From: Aridibacter famidurans
Lineage (GTDB): Bacteria > Acidobacteriota > Blastocatellia > Pyrinomonadales > Pyrinomonadaceae
Assembly: GCA_024103495.1 (NCBI GenBank)
Contig: JAGFIQ010000153.1
Location: forward strand, 1 to 64,000
DNA length: 64,000 nucleotides
Direction: 5' to 3'
Made by a program: the position numbers and the translations under genes. Shown in pieces: positions 38,484 to 46,098 of the stretch. Every line of letters begins with the position of its first letter. Within the stretch, counting starts at the first letter, position 1. The notes under the pieces were generated by a model. That model had not been told where the DNA came from. It ran no database searches and was given only the letters and a program-made list of their open reading frames with translations.

Positions 38484-38519
38484 GCCGGGCGGGCGAAAGC
38501 CTTCCCGGCGTTTTTTTTT
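38484..38519 (+). terminator. Terminator of the CadC-like gene
   Basis: GCCGGG (38484-38489) pairs with CCCGGC (38504-38509), followed by G and nine T. Confidence 0.85.
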
Positions 38520-38607
38520 GCCATTGAGACATCCTTCGAATGCTCGAAACGGGACGTTATTGTTATGATCGACGAACCGTTTCCACCGAGAGGCACGTTG
38601 AACCGCG

Positions 38608-39330
38608 ATGTGTACGATCCTATTTTCATTTGGTCAGGAGGGCAGACCGCCGCTGACGCTGCTCGCGAACCGCGACGAGTTCTATGAGCGGCCGACTAAG
38701 GAAGCGGGTTGGTGGCCCGACGAACCGGATGTCTTCGCGGGCCGGGACTTGGTCGGCGGGGGCACCTGGCTCGGGATCTCGAAGAACGGGAAGATCGCCG
38801 CAGTTACAAATTACCGCGAACCGGGACAGGAGCGCGGCGAGCTCTCGAGGGGCGCTCTGGTGGCGGATTATCTTGTCTCAGGCGGCGACCCGCGCTCCTA
38901 CCTGGAAAGCGTCGAGCGAAACAGGGACAAATTCACGGGATTTAACTTGCTGGTCGGAGAGTTCGGTCAGGAAGAACACCGTTTGTTCTATTTTTCCAAC
39001 CGGGGAGACGGAATCGCCGAACTGGAGCCAGGATTGTTCGGATTGAGCAATCATCTTCTCGACACGCCCTGGCCGAAGGTGTCGCGCGGGAAAGCAAAGT
39101 TTGAGGCGCTGCTTGAGAGTGGGGCCGGAAAGGAAGATATGTTCGCATTGCTCGCCGATCGCAGCCTCGCCGACGACGACGATTTGCCCGATACGGGAAT
39201 CGGCTATGAAAGAGAGAAACTGCTGTCGGCAATCTTTATCGAGACGCCGATCTACGGTACAAGATGCTCGAATGTCGTCGAGTTTCGCGCGTCCGGCGGT
39301 TTCGAATTTGAGGAAAGGGTCTTTGTGTAG
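38608..39330 (+). CDS. NRDE/TANGO2-family protein
   Basis: 240 aa. The protein begins MCTILFSF and carries LANRDEFYERPT, the NRDE motif that names the family, plus GGTWLGISKNGKIAAVTNYR and GLSNHLLDTPWPKV. The conserved Cys2 after Met removal is compatible with an N-terminal nucleophile fold. Eukaryotic TANGO2 is linked to heme and lipid handling; the bacterial role is undefined. Start chosen by family alignment. Stand-alone, with a promoter probably just after the upstream terminator. Confidence 0.9.
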   Translation: MCTILFSFGQEGRPPLTLLANRDEFYERPTKEAGWWPDEPDVFAGRDLVGGGTWLGISKNGKIAAVTNYREPGQERGELSRGALVADYLVSGGDPRSYLESVERNRDKFTGFNLLVGEFGQEEHRLFYFSNRGDGIAELEPGLFGLSNHLLDTPWPKVSRGKAKFEALLESGAGKEDMFALLADRSLADDDDLPDTGIGYEREKLLSAIFIETPIYGTRCSNVVEFRASGGFEFEERVFV

Positions 39331-39431
39331 GTCTCTCAGTCCCTTAAAGAACAGGACGGCTAGCCCTCGACGACGACAACCTCCGAACTCAACGGAATTG
39401 CTAATAACGCAAACGACAAGTTCAGATCCGG

Positions 39432-39465
39432 AAAAACCAGGAGACCGCCCTTTCAGACGGTCTCC
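39432..39465 (-). terminator. Terminator of the DoxX-ATP-grasp-EEP operon
   Basis: On the minus strand GGAGACCG...CGGTCTCC (39440-39447/39458-39465), perfect 8-bp stem, followed by TGGTTTTT. Confidence 0.85.
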
Positions 39466-39493
39466 AAAACCTCGAATCGATCTACCCGTACCG

Positions 39494-39748
39494 CTACTGA
39501 ACCGTTCCCGCGAGCAGCGAACCTCTGGGATCGGAAGCGAAACCGTGCCCGTCCTCGATCTTCCCTATGATCCCGTGAAAGACGATGTCCTCGCCGTCGA
39601 GGACAACCACGACATCGCCCGGGCTGTACTTCGTCTCGTCGATCTCGAACTTGATGACCGTCGCGTTGCCGTTCTCCTGCTGGACAGGTTCAAATTCGAA
39701 GTTGTCGGCGTTGTAGCTGATCGTCTGGCAAAATGAAACTTCTGACAT
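39494..39748 (-). CDS. Hypothetical protein, 84 aa
   Basis: ATG 39748 has AGGGAG 12 bases upstream; the longer frame from 39835 starts inside the previous gene's end region. The protein (MSEVSFCQTISYNADNFEFE...) is acidic and beta-rich with a Gly-Asp-Val-Val-Val-Val-Leu strand and no signal peptide. Not recognised. Last gene of a minus-strand operon with a terminator directly after it. Confidence 0.65.
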   Translation of the reverse strand: MSEVSFCQTISYNADNFEFEPVQQENGNATVIKFEIDETKYSPGDVVVVLDGEDIVFHGIIGKIEDGHGFASDPRGSLLAGTVQ

Positions 39749-39797
39749 ATTGTTTGCTCCCTGTGCGGATCTCTTGAGACCGCGTAAAAGCGAAAGT

Positions 39798-41057
39798 CTA
39801 TCCTCTGGCAAGCCTAAAGTCCAAGGTGATCGCATCGTGATCGGAAAGCGGCGTCCCTTCCGCGTCGACGAGCTCGCCGACGGTTTTCGGAGGAATTTCG
39901 CCGACCGGCTCGATCCCCGATCCCGCGAACCAGTCCAGCCGGAGCGAGAACTTGCCGCCCACGCGTCTCGATGCCCAGAAAATAAAAGGAAAACACCACT
40001 CCGGCACCCAGTCGCGAAGGTTTGTGTTCTTCTCCACGCTTTCCATATCGTAATGGAGAGTTCCGACGCCGATCTCGTTGAACGGCTTGTATTCGAACCC
40101 TCTTTTCTCGAGGTCCCGGAACATAGGCCGCTCGAAGTAACGGTCGGGATGCGGGTAATGGTCGCGAACGACCCGCTTCGGCCCCATCATCACCCGGCGC
40201 CAGTATCCCATTATCGCGCGCGTGGAATTCTGCGAATTGTATGTCGAAGTGTTCCAGTCGCCTCCGATCACGGTCGGGAGTTCGGGAAGCGTTTCGAGGT
40301 GGTCGAGCACGATCCGCATCTGCGTCCGCCTGTGCTCTCTTGAGCAGTGTGCGTCCAGGTGAAGGGTTACCGCGCGGAAGGTCCCCGCGGGATGACCGAT
40401 GTCGGCGATCAGCGCCCGCAGATATCCGAGCCGCTTCTCCTTGCCCTTCATCTTGTCCTTTCCGTTCGGAAGCGGGATCGCGTGAACGCGTCTCATCGGA
40501 TGCCGGGAGAACATCGCGAGCCCGTGTATCGAATGCGTGTTCTCGCCTTCGACCTCCGATTCGACGCCGCTTCCCTTCTGAAGCGCGATGTAGATCGGTG
40601 CGAAGGCGTAGTTGAGCTCCAAAGCCTGCGCTATCTCGCGGGCGACAAACCGGTTGCCGCTGCGCGCCATTCCGTGGTCGAGCTCTGTTAGCAAGTAAAC
40701 GTCGCGGTCGGCGAGCCTGGGATCTCCCGCAAGTCTCTCGATTATCGGCTCGAGAAACGAGCCTCGCTCGATGTTCCAAGCCGTCGCGCGGATCTCTTCG
40801 CTCTCAGACACCGTTTCCGGCCGCGCCAGGTCCTCGCGCACGACCGCGTTCAGGATCCGCTCGACCTCCGGCCGTATCTTCTCGTAAAGGGCGGACCTTT
40901 CGGTTTCCGCGATCGATTCAAACTTCAGAAGCTCGGGGAAATGGCGGTTCAGGTCGTGGCTAAGAATGTCAGGGGGATCGGCGTGATCCGGGACCGGATC
41001 CCGCCCGTTTGGCGGCCGCGCTGGGGCGGCACTGGTGTCTCCTTCGAAAATACTCAG
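39798..41057 (-). CDS. Endonuclease/exonuclease/phosphatase (EEP) family hydrolase, probable CTG start
   Basis: An EEP fold from about residue 80: ATAWNIERG (first metal Asn/Glu site), LTELDHGMARSGNR, HLDAHCSREHRRTQ (catalytic His), GGDWNTSTYNS and LSDHDAITLDF (the terminal SDH). Possible substrates are sugar or lipid phosphates or nucleic acid. The first standard start (GTG 40841) cuts into protein-like sequence. The frame stays open and coding-like (SIFEGDTSAAPARPPNGRDP, FPELLKFESIAETERSALYE) back to a CTG at 41057, which overlaps the upstream TGA as CTGA and has AGAGAGG eight bases before it. That start gives 419 aa. Start assignment is inference. Confidence 0.8.
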   Translation of the reverse strand: MSIFEGDTSAAPARPPNGRDPVPDHADPPDILSHDLNRHFPELLKFESIAETERSALYEKIRPEVERILNAVVREDLARPETVSESEEIRATAWNIERGSFLEPIIERLAGDPRLADRDVYLLTELDHGMARSGNRFVAREIAQALELNYAFAPIYIALQKGSGVESEVEGENTHSIHGLAMFSRHPMRRVHAIPLPNGKDKMKGKEKRLGYLRALIADIGHPAGTFRAVTLHLDAHCSREHRRTQMRIVLDHLETLPELPTVIGGDWNTSTYNSQNSTRAIMGYWRRVMMGPKRVVRDHYPHPDRYFERPMFRDLEKRGFEYKPFNEIGVGTLHYDMESVEKNTNLRDWVPEWCFPFIFWASRRVGGKFSLRLDWFAGSGIEPVGEIPPKTVGELVDAEGTPLSDHDAITLDFRLARG

Positions 41058-42265
41058 TCGTCGTACCTCTCTTTTACGGGCGCGACGGCGAGAAAATCGT
41101 CCGTGATCCTGCCCGTGTAGGTGACAAGAAGTTCTTCCAGCCGTTTTCGCGTCTTCGTGTGGAAGATAAGCCCGACGTGCCTCGGCTTGTCGACCCGGTA
41201 AACGATCTCTTCGTCGTCGTAAGCAGAAGTGTCCGGTTTCTCATCCTTGGCTAGCGCGAGGGCGATACCGGCAAAGTCCTTGTGCAGTTTCGGCGGCTCG
41301 TAAGGAGCCTCTTCCGTCGCGGTCTCGATCTTTCCCCATTCGCGCCAGAGGTTGAATCCGCAGGCGTGCTCGTGAACATTCGCGATATACGCTCCTCCGA
41401 CGCGAGCGGCGACCTCCACAAGATAGAATTCGCCGTCCTCGTCGGACCGCAGGAACTCCGCGTGTGCGACGCCGTTCGTGTGGTTGAGCGCTTCAAGCAG
41501 CCGCTTGTTGAGTTTAGCGAGCTCCTTACGCTCTTTCGAGCCGTAGCCGATCGTCGCAGAAGAGAAAACGCCTCCGCCGTGAGCAACGTTGAATGGCGTT
41601 GTCCCGTACTCGTTCACACCTTCCGCAACGACCTTGCCGTCCTTGATCACCGAATCGACGTGAAAGACCGAGCCTTCGATGAACCTCTCGACAAGGAACT
41701 TCGAGGGATGGTCGCGCCACGTGTGGCGCTTGTCGAGCTCGTTGAGAACCGCCCAGACCTGGTCCTTCGTCGAGCATTTTCGTATGCCGAAAGCGGATAC
41801 CTCGGTCCTCGGCTTGACTATCCAGGGCGCGGGAACGCGGTCCAGGTACTCGTTTATCGCGTCGGCGTTGAAGGCGCCGATGAACTCGGGACACGGGACC
41901 TTGTTCGAGGAGGCGATCGAGCGCATAGTCAGCTTGTCCCTGAACCGCAGCGCGTGAGATCGGCTCATTCCCTTGAAAATCTGGAGATATTCGCGCGCCC
42001 TCGCGGCCGGCAGCACGTCGAACTCGTCGAGCCCGACGACGTGATCGACCGGCCTTCGCCCCGCAAGATTCACTATCTCCCGCAGGTACTCTTCCTCGCG
42101 AGAATCCTTGGGAACGAACTGAACGTCGTTCAGGCTCGTCCACGCCCAGGCGGAATCGCGCAAGTCGTCGCGGGTCAAAAGCGTCACGTGCCAGTCCGCG
42201 GCCTGAGCTTCCTCAAGGAACTCGTTCCCTTTGAACTCGCTGGCGATGCAGATGATGTGTTTCAT
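41054..42265 (-). CDS. ATP-grasp domain protein (carboxylate-amine/thiol ligase-like)
   Basis: 403 aa. The N-terminal 100 residues are the pre-ATP-grasp fold (IICIASEFKGNEFLEEAQAA). The ATP-grasp core follows: FRDKLTMRSIASSNKVPCPE, PWIVKPRTEVSAFGIRKC (nucleotide-binding Lys), FLVERFIEGSVFHVDSV and EFYLVEVAARVGGAYIANV, the metal-binding strand. It should join a carboxylate to an amine or similar using ATP; the substrate is unknown. No carrier protein or precursor peptide is seen beside it. The stop overlaps the EEP gene by 4 bp, and DoxX ends 6 bp upstream. Confidence 0.85.
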   Translation of the reverse strand: MKHIICIASEFKGNEFLEEAQAADWHVTLLTRDDLRDSAWAWTSLNDVQFVPKDSREEEYLREIVNLAGRRPVDHVVGLDEFDVLPAARAREYLQIFKGMSRSHALRFRDKLTMRSIASSNKVPCPEFIGAFNADAINEYLDRVPAPWIVKPRTEVSAFGIRKCSTKDQVWAVLNELDKRHTWRDHPSKFLVERFIEGSVFHVDSVIKDGKVVAEGVNEYGTTPFNVAHGGGVFSSATIGYGSKERKELAKLNKRLLEALNHTNGVAHAEFLRSDEDGEFYLVEVAARVGGAYIANVHEHACGFNLWREWGKIETATEEAPYEPPKLHKDFAGIALALAKDEKPDTSAYDDEEIVYRVDKPRHVGLIFHTKTRKRLEELLVTYTGRITDDFLAVAPVKERYDD

Positions 42266-42271
42266 TTCGCT

Positions 42272-42709
42272 TTACTCCGCTGCGACGGTCCTCTCCCTGA
42301 CGAACGCGTCGACGCCCCAGTTTCCGGAACCCGCAAACAGGAACAGAAGGGCCGAGAACATATACAGGAGCGCTTTTTCCTGTCCGTCGAACCCGTCATT
42401 TATATGGCGCACAAATGCCGCGGTGAACATCGTGCAAAAGATAAAGAAACTGGAAACCCGTGTGAAAAGCCCGAGCGCAAGGCACAGGCCACCGACGAAT
42501 TCCGAAAGGCCCGCGGCCCAGGCGAAGACTCCAGGGGCCGGGAAACCGAGATTCGCCACGCCTTCAACGAATCTGGGCGATGGCGGCATTTTGCCTATTC
42601 CGTGTCCCAGAGCCAGGCCGATCCCTGCGAAAATCCTGAGCAGGGCCATTCCCGCGCTGGCGGAGACCGAGTGCACCGGAGCACCTCCGAACAGTATCGA
42701 TTTGAGCAT
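42272..42709 (-). CDS. DoxX-family membrane protein
   Basis: 145 aa with four transmembrane helices (about 18-38, 60-80, 85-105 and 113-130) and the DoxX hallmarks GMALLRIFAGIGLALGHGIG and LSEFVGGLCLALGLFTR. DoxX proteins are small quinone- or thiosulfate-linked membrane proteins, often in redox-stress contexts; the exact role is unproven. First gene of the minus-strand operon leading into the ATP-grasp and EEP genes. Confidence 0.88.
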   Translation of the reverse strand: MLKSILFGGAPVHSVSASAGMALLRIFAGIGLALGHGIGKMPPSPRFVEGVANLGFPAPGVFAWAAGLSEFVGGLCLALGLFTRVSSFFIFCTMFTAAFVRHINDGFDGQEKALLYMFSALLFLFAGSGNWGVDAFVRERTVAAE

Positions 42710-42845
42710 CTATCATCCCCCAAACGGCTTTGTTATATCGTAAAAGGATGGCACAATTCAGGTCTAATAACAATTTCCCCGGTCTGCCCGAAAGGGCGCC
42801 TGACGGGCCTACATTCCGGCCGTTCATACTTTCACGGAGTCATTG

Positions 42846-43535
42846 ATGGGCGACATCTTTACCGCTGAGCTTCTTAGCCACCTCGTAATCTTCCTTGTAG
42901 TTCTGCTTTTGGCGGTTTCGTGTCACGAAGCCGCCCACGCTTGGGTTTCGCATAAATTCGGAGACGATACAGCCTATATGCTGGGCCGCGTGACGCTTAA
43001 TCCGGTCAAACACACGGACATAATCGGGACGTTGCTCATACCGATCGCGGGGTTTGTTTTCGGCGCGATCGGTGGAGCGCTCGGCTCGATCCCCTTGATC
43101 GGATGGGGCAAGCCCACTCCCGTAAACCCAAGGAACTGGAGCAATTACAAGGTCGCGAACTTCTGGGTCTCTGTAGCGGGGGTGATCGCCAACATGATCC
43201 TCGTGATCATTGGGGTCGTGGTCGCAAAGGTGCTGATGACGCAGGGAGTGCAGCCGATCGACTTCTTCAGCAAGAGCACCAATCCGCTGGTGATCTTCGT
43301 CGGCGACCTTATGCTTCTGAACTTGTCGCTCGCCATCTTCAACCTCCTGCCGATCCCTCCGCTCGACGGAGGCAAGATCCTGGGGTCGTTCCTTCCGGAC
43401 AGCTTTTCGCCCGTGCTGGAGATGATCGAGCAGTTCGGCTTCATACTCCTTTTGATCTTCCTTTATCTCGGAGTATTCCGTCTGATCATCACGCCGTTTC
43501 TGATCGCACTGTTCACGCTGCTCCAACTGATCTGA
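42846..43535 (+). CDS. Site-2 protease family (M50) membrane metalloprotease
   Basis: 229 aa from ATG 42846 (a TTG three bases earlier is possible; GGAG lies upstream). The zinc motif HEAAH is in helix 1 (VSCHEAAHAWVSHKFGDDTA), and the third ligand is Asp in NLLPIPPLDGGKIL. Five or six helices. No PDZ domain, so it is the short cyanobacterial/acidobacterial type. Such proteases cut transmembrane substrates. It is followed by trpS after 3 bp, a gene pair that often precedes scpA-scpB-rluB in bacterial genomes. Confidence 0.93.
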   Translation: MGDIFTAELLSHLVIFLVVLLLAVSCHEAAHAWVSHKFGDDTAYMLGRVTLNPVKHTDIIGTLLIPIAGFVFGAIGGALGSIPLIGWGKPTPVNPRNWSNYKVANFWVSVAGVIANMILVIIGVVVAKVLMTQGVQPIDFFSKSTNPLVIFVGDLMLLNLSLAIFNLLPIPPLDGGKILGSFLPDSFSPVLEMIEQFGFILLLIFLYLGVFRLIITPFLIALFTLLQLI

Positions 43536-43538
43536 CGA

Positions 43539-44513
43539 ATGAAAAAACGCATATTCAGCGGCGCCCAGCCCACGGGAAAGCTTCACATCGGAAACTACCT
43601 GGGAGCGCTCAGGAACTGGGTCGCGCTCCAGACCGAATACGAAAGCTTCTACTGTATAGTCAACCTGCACGCGGTCACATTGCCGCAGGACCCGGCGACG
43701 CTGAAGCAGAAGACACTGGACCTGGCGAGGATCTATCTTGCGGCGGGAATCGACCCGGAGGTCTCGACGATCTTCATTCAGTCCGACGTTTCAGAGCACG
43801 CGGAACTGGCGTGGGTTCTGAACTGCGTCGCGCGGATGGGCGAGCTCGAGCGGATGACGCAGTTCAAGGACAAGGGCAAGGGCGAAGAAAGGGCAAGCGT
43901 TGGGCTGTTTACTTATCCGGTGCTGATGGCCTCCGACATTCTGCTCTACCAGACCGACCTGGTTCCGGTCGGCCAGGACCAGAAACAGCACCTGGAACTT
44001 ACACGCGACCTGGCCGAACGGTTCAACCGGGACTTCGGCGAGACGTTTGTCGTCCCTGATCCGTACATTCCGCCGGTCGGTGCGGCGATAATGTCGCTGA
44101 AGGAACCGCAGAAGAAAATGTCGAAGTCCGACGAGAACGAGGCGGCGAGCATTTTTCTTCTCGACGATCCGGACACGATCACGAAAAAGATCAAGAAAGC
44201 TGTGACGGACTCGGGCACCGAGATAACATTCGACGATTCGAGGCCCGCGATCACGAACCTGCTTACGATCTACCACCTGCTTTCCGGCAAGTCCTCTGAA
44301 GAATGCGAGGACCATTTCGCAGGCAAGGGCTACGGTGATTTCAAGAAGGAACTAGCGGAGATCACGGTCGAGTTCCTGAGGCCGTTCCAGGCGAGAGTAA
44401 GGGAGTTCGACGATGCGAGCCTGGAAGCGATACTCAAACGCGGGGCGGAGAAGGCTTCCGCGATCGCTTCGGAAACGCTCCGTAACGTTTACGAAAGAAT
44501 GGGCATAAGATAA
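43539..44513 (+). CDS. trpS: Tryptophanyl-tRNA synthetase
   Basis: 324 aa, class I synthetase, standard bacterial length. The HIGH motif is HIGN (GAQPTGKLHIGNYLGALRNW) and KMSKS is intact (KKMSKSDENEAA). GQDQKQHLELTRDLAERFN is the tryptophan/adenylate-binding region. Charges tRNA-Trp in the cytoplasm. It is the second gene of the M50 operon, with only 2 bp before the ArsC-family gene. Confidence 0.97.
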   Translation: MKKRIFSGAQPTGKLHIGNYLGALRNWVALQTEYESFYCIVNLHAVTLPQDPATLKQKTLDLARIYLAAGIDPEVSTIFIQSDVSEHAELAWVLNCVARMGELERMTQFKDKGKGEERASVGLFTYPVLMASDILLYQTDLVPVGQDQKQHLELTRDLAERFNRDFGETFVVPDPYIPPVGAAIMSLKEPQKKMSKSDENEAASIFLLDDPDTITKKIKKAVTDSGTEITFDDSRPAITNLLTIYHLLSGKSSEECEDHFAGKGYGDFKKELAEITVEFLRPFQARVREFDDASLEAILKRGAEKASAIASETLRNVYERMGIR

Positions 44514-44515
44514 AG

Positions 44516-44878
44516 ATGGCAAAGAAGATAACGGTTTACGAGAAGCCTACCTGATCGACTTGCCGCAAATTGGCGGATGCGTTCCGTGAGAACGGCATCG
44601 AGTTCGACAGAGTGAACTATTTCACAGATCCATTTACCAAAAACCGGCTTTCGAAGCTCTTGAAAAAGGCCGGGATCGAGCCCTTCGAGGTCCTTCGCAA
44701 GCGCGAGAAGGTGTTCAAGGAACTGGGGCTTTCGCCCGAAACGCCTGCAGACAAGGTCCTTGACGCGATCGTAGAGCATCCGTCTTTGCTCGAGCGCCCG
44801 ATCGTCGAGGTCGGAAACAAGGCGGTGGTGGCGAGGCCGATCGACAAGGGCATTGAACTGATCAAGGAGCACGGATAG
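44516..44878 (+). CDS. ArsC-family oxidoreductase, predicted selenoprotein (Sec13, UxxC motif)
   Basis: ATG 44516 reads MAKKITVYEKPT, then TGA (44552-44554), then STCRKLADAFRENG and on to a stop at 44876; total 120 aa. Family members have Cys at the TGA position (KPTCSTCRK), the catalytic residue of this thioredoxin-fold family, so UGA-encoded selenocysteine is the natural reading. The downstream part is intact: Arg61/Arg63, Arg94 (ERPIV) and Arg107 (ARP) match the anion-binding arginines of ArsC (R60, R94, R107 in R773 ArsC). A SECIS-like hairpin follows at 44576-44599. Predicted role: arsenate reduction or a related thiol/selenol redox reaction. Alternative: a Cys-to-stop mutation or read error. 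Confidence 0.85.
44576..44599 (+). promoter_or_regulatory. SECIS-like hairpin for selenocysteine insertion
   Basis: GATG (44576) and CGTTC pair with GAACG, a bulged G (44595) and CATC (to 44599), giving nine base pairs. The apical loop is CGTGA (44585-44589) with G in its second position, 31 nt after the UGA. This fits the bacterial SECIS rules (loop 16-37 nt downstream, short loop with G in the first two bases). Confidence 0.75.
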
Positions 44879-44882
44879 ACGA

Positions 44883-45290
44883 ATGATCTTTACGAACGGA
44901 AACGGGAACGGGAACGGACACAGGCCGAAGCCGAAGAACGTGCTTGGCGGCGAGCTTCAGGTTTGCTGCACTTCGCCGATGACGGGATTCTTCCGCGACG
45001 GATACTGCAAGACGGGCGCGAACGACATCGGGCGGCACACCGTCTGCGCGATCGTGACCGACGAGTTCCTGGAGTTTTCGGTTGCGGCGGGAAACGACCT
45101 CGTGACGCCGCATCCGGAATGGGGATTTCCGGGATTGAAGGACGGCGACAAATGGTGCCTGTGCGTGCTCCGGTGGAAGGAAGCGTATGAAGCGGGAGTG
45201 GCGCCTCCGGTCGTGCTGGAAGCGACGAACGAGGCGAGCCTTCAGCATGTCAGCCTGGAAGAGTTGAAAGGACTGGGGACTGAGGACTGA
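44883..45290 (+). CDS. DUF2237-family protein
   Basis: 135 aa. The DUF2237 signature is clear: KNVLGGELQVCCTSPMTGFF, then RDGYCKTGANDIGRHTVCA, HPEWGFPGLKDGDKWCLCVL and APPVVLEATNEASL. Six cysteines, several in pairs, suggest metal binding or redox, but no function is established. The N-terminus has a repetitive Asn-Gly stretch coded by an AACGGG-type hexamer run. It begins 4 bp after the predicted selenoprotein gene and is probably translated with it. Confidence 0.9.
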   Translation: MIFTNGNGNGNGHRPKPKNVLGGELQVCCTSPMTGFFRDGYCKTGANDIGRHTVCAIVTDEFLEFSVAAGNDLVTPHPEWGFPGLKDGDKWCLCVLRWKEAYEAGVAPPVVLEATNEASLQHVSLEELKGLGTED

Positions 45291-45622
45291 GACATCGGAA
45301 AACGCCAAACAACGTCCCGTTTAGAGCAGCGCTCTGCGCTGCATTGCCGGGCGAAGCCCGGGGCCACGCAGATTTTTTGAGCGTCCCGTTTAGAGCAGCG
45401 CTCTGCGCTGCGGAGGTAACGCGAACTTCAGTTTGCGCCGCGCGAAAGCGCGGAACCACGCCAGCCGTTCGGGCCGCGGGCGGCCCACGACAAGCTGAAG
45501 TTTATCGGACATCCGTTTAGATCGTCGACAAATCCAGGGCAGTCGCGTAACGACGTTCCGGACGGCGACGCCGCTACGCAGCTGAGCGCGCTCGATTCAC
45601 GATTTACGATTCACGATCCCCA
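45291..45622. repeat. 332-bp repeat mosaic between DUF2237 and dinB
   Basis: No gene. Two GTTTAGAGCAGCGC hairpin repeats in direct orientation (45319, 45388), GAACTTCAGTTTGCGCCGCG (45423), GACAAGCTGAAG-type palindrome (about 45490) and, just before the next start codon, a run of ATTCACG/ATTTACG heptamers (45594-45618). Shares its modules with 15.0-15.5 kb. Confidence 0.85.
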
Positions 45623-46084
45623 ATGAATTCCCTCGACCATCTTTCCCTTCTCTTCCGCCACAACGACTGGGCGAACCGTCGCGTGATCGCTGTGCTGAAG
45701 AGGAACGATTGCCCGGAAGCGCTTCGTGTGATGTCGCACGCGCTTACTACCGAGAAGGAATACTACGAGCGCTTGTTCGGAAAGAACTCGACAGGCTTCG
45801 ATTTCTGGCCGGATGCAACACCGGACGATCTGAGCGCGCTTGCGATGGAGAACGCGGAGAATTACGAGCGTCTTCTGAACCGGTTTGACGACGAAGGGCT
45901 CGGGCAGTCCGCCGATTACTTCACAAGCGCCGGCGAGGCCGTGAGCAACACCTTCCGCGACATCCTCTCGCACGTCATTCTGCATTCCGCCGGTCACCGC
46001 GGACAGGCGCTCACTCTGCTCCGGCAGAACGGCATCGAGCCGCCTGTGGTGGATTACATAATCTACAGGCGTGAGTTACAATAG
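45623..46084 (+). CDS. DinB/YfiT-family metal-dependent protein
   Basis: 153 aa four-helix-bundle protein. Candidate metal ligands are a His in the N-terminal half (His13 in FRHNDW or His39 in MSHALT) and two in HVILHSAGHRGQ, the spacing typical of DinB. DinB-fold enzymes act as thiol-S-transferases (e.g. with bacillithiol or mycothiol) or hydrolases; the substrate cannot be told. The gene lies 15 bp upstream of scpA and may be co-transcribed. Confidence 0.88.
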   Translation: MNSLDHLSLLFRHNDWANRRVIAVLKRNDCPEALRVMSHALTTEKEYYERLFGKNSTGFDFWPDATPDDLSALAMENAENYERLLNRFDDEGLGQSADYFTSAGEAVSNTFRDILSHVILHSAGHRGQALTLLRQNGIEPPVVDYIIYRRELQ

Positions 46085-46098
46085 CGACCGTCCCGCCG

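Noticed and set aside
41282..42868. 528-codon open frame on the plus strand opposite the ATP-grasp and DoxX genes
   Set aside because: It is the antisense of well-recognised genes. Long antisense frames are common at this GC content, and the translation has no domain and a strong Arg/Pro/Asp bias.
44552..44554. TGA as a nonsense mutation making the ArsC-family gene a pseudogene
   Set aside because: The stop is exactly at the redox Cys, the rest of the gene is undamaged, and a SECIS-like hairpin follows at the right distance. It cannot be fully excluded without the Sec genes.
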